Below, piece by piece: positions 5,195 through 6,082 of a stretch of 6,082 nt of DNA. The stretch comes from CAZYSK01 sp964649415 (GTDB taxonomy: Bacteria > Chloroflexota > Anaerolineae > B4-G1): contig CAZYSK010000167.1 in assembly GCA_964649415.1 (NCBI GenBank), forward strand, positions 1 through 6,082, written 5' to 3'. Each line of letters begins with the position of its first letter. Within the stretch, counting starts at the first letter, position 1. Under the pieces are notes generated by a model. The model saw only the letters and a list, made by a program, of their open reading frames with translations. It was not told the origin of the DNA and made no database searches. The position numbers and the translations under genes are program-made.

Positions 5195-6082
5195 CTACTC
5201 GCCTGTGTGGTGGGTGACGTCCCAACCCAGGTACTTGCCCAGGGCCTCCTTCAGCGCGGCCGCCGTCTGCGAGAGGTTGACGGCCACGTGGTGCTCGTAG
5301 CCATGCTCGCAGATGTGGTACAGCAGGCCCTGCAGGTTGGGGATATGGATGACGCCGTAGCCGCCGAAGGTCTCCAACGTGTCGTCGGTCAGCTCGCCCT
5401 GGCCCAGGTAGGCCGACATCTTGCCGCTCAGGTCGTCGGTGGAGACCCGGCAGAAGGTGAAGGGCGCGGCCTTCAGCCGGCCGACCATCGTGCCGTAGGT
5501 GTTCTCCTGTCCCACCGTCCCGGCGATGATCGCCTGGTAGTCCATGGTGGGGCTGTCGGCGAAGAAGTGCTTGGGCAGGTTGCTGCAGTGGAAGATGACG
5601 GCCTTGTCCGGGTCGTCGCCGTAGTTGTTGTTCCAGTCCACGATCGCGCTGGGCGTGCCGGAGGCGAGTTGCAGCGCGAGCATGCCGACCGCGCCGGTAA
5701 CGTCCACCTCGCAGGCGCTCGGCTTCAGCGTGTTGCTCAGCATGCTCATCACCGTGCAGGGCACCACGCCGAAGAACTCCTCCATGGAGGTCCAGCACTG
5801 GATGGCGGTCGCCGCCAGTTGGTTCTCCTCTATCCACTGATCGACCACGGCGGCGAAGCGGGCCATCTTGTCCAGGGATGCGGCGGGCACGCCCTGCGTG
5901 GGCGCGTAGGCCACGATGGCCTCGCGCTTGGCACGCACCGCTTCGTCGTCGGCGTCCAGTCGCTCCGCGCGCCCGAAGGCCTCGGACAGGTCCAGCGTCT
6001 CGACGCTGATGCCCGCGCGCTCCAGCAGCTTCTCGCTGTAGCGCACGGTGTTGAAGGCGGCCGGCCGGGCGCCGAGCGCGCC
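5195..6082 (-). CDS. L-fucose/L-arabinose isomerase-family protein (partial, N-terminus outside the window)
   Basis: This is an aldose-ketose isomerase of the L-fucose isomerase superfamily (COG2407-like). It probably converts L-arabinose to L-ribulose in the cytoplasm, since ribulokinase and L-ribulose-5-phosphate 4-epimerase follow it. The frame is open to the window edge, giving 295 residues that begin GALGARPAAFNTVRYSEK. A GTG at 6046 is only an internal valine in that conserved block. Numbering from the edge, motifs typical of the family are QCWTS (95-99), ACEVD (123-127), DWNNNYG (149-155), FHCSNLP (164-170) and EHHVA (263-267). By analogy with FucI, E125, D149 and a His in EHH are candidate metal ligands. 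The family is usually 450-500 residues, so roughly 160-190 N-terminal residues are missing from view. The stop codon is 15 bases before the araB start, which indicates one operon. The sequence alone does not decide between L-arabinose, L-fucose and D-arabinose as substrate; L-arabinose is inferred from context. Confidence 0.85.
   Translation of the reverse strand, partial: GALGARPAAFNTVRYSEKLLERAGISVETLDLSEAFGRAERLDADDEAVRAKREAIVAYAPTQGVPAASLDKMARFAAVVDQWIEENQLAATAIQCWTSMEEFFGVVPCTVMSMLSNTLKPSACEVDVTGAVGMLALQLASGTPSAIVDWNNNYGDDPDKAVIFHCSNLPKHFFADSPTMDYQAIIAGTVGQENTYGTMVGRLKAAPFTFCRVSTDDLSGKMSAYLGQGELTDDTLETFGGYGVIHIPNLQGLLYHICEHGYEHHVAVNLSQTAAALKEALGKYLGWDVTHHTGE

Noticed and set aside
4521..5837. 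Long minus-strand frame of 438 codons overlapping araB and the isomerase gene
   Set aside because: It is low-complexity Arg/Gly/His-rich sequence, a high-GC shadow of two well-supported genes in another frame.

Overview
The window is a GC-rich bacterial chromosome segment in which every gene I can support lies on the minus strand, so the genes read from high to low coordinates. The protein types, the many short palindromic intergenic repeats and the pairing of a COG2407-type sugar isomerase with AraB and AraD suggest a Chloroflexota bacterium, possibly of the Anaerolineae. This assignment is inferred from overall character; the window has no rRNA or other marker gene.

Layout in order of transcription. 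(1) 6082-3497: the 3' part of an L-fucose/L-arabinose isomerase-family gene, then a ribulokinase (araB) 15 bases later with a strong Shine-Dalgarno and a GTG start. (2) 3496-3167: a 330-base gap with hairpins, a 9-bp inverted repeat and a tandem 26-bp repeat. (3) 3166-2525: L-ribulose-5-phosphate 4-epimerase (araD). Together these three genes form an L-arabinose module: aldose to L-ribulose, to L-ribulose 5-phosphate, to D-xylulose 5-phosphate. (4) 2524-2379: a short gap holding two similar small hairpins. (5) 2378-1455: a histone-deacetylase-fold amidohydrolase whose last residues and stop codon are encoded by a perfect palindrome. (6) 1439-1119: the 3' remnant of a DUF559 (Vsr-like nuclease fold) gene, cut off next to that palindrome and followed by a second copy of the repeat. 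(7) 929-534 and 537-106: msrB and a HIT-family hydrolase with an ATGA overlap, driven by a good sigma70-like promoter at 999-1027 and followed by a large hairpin directly after the last stop codon.

The most unusual part is 1042-1483: two direct copies of a palindromic repeat (core GACCCTAAAGG...CCTTTAGGGTC) bracket the truncated DUF559 gene, and one copy rewrites the end of the neighbouring deacetylase gene. I see no clearly new multi-gene system. Also worth checking are the non-canonical isomerase in an arabinose operon and the repeated leader just upstream of the araD ribosome-binding site.
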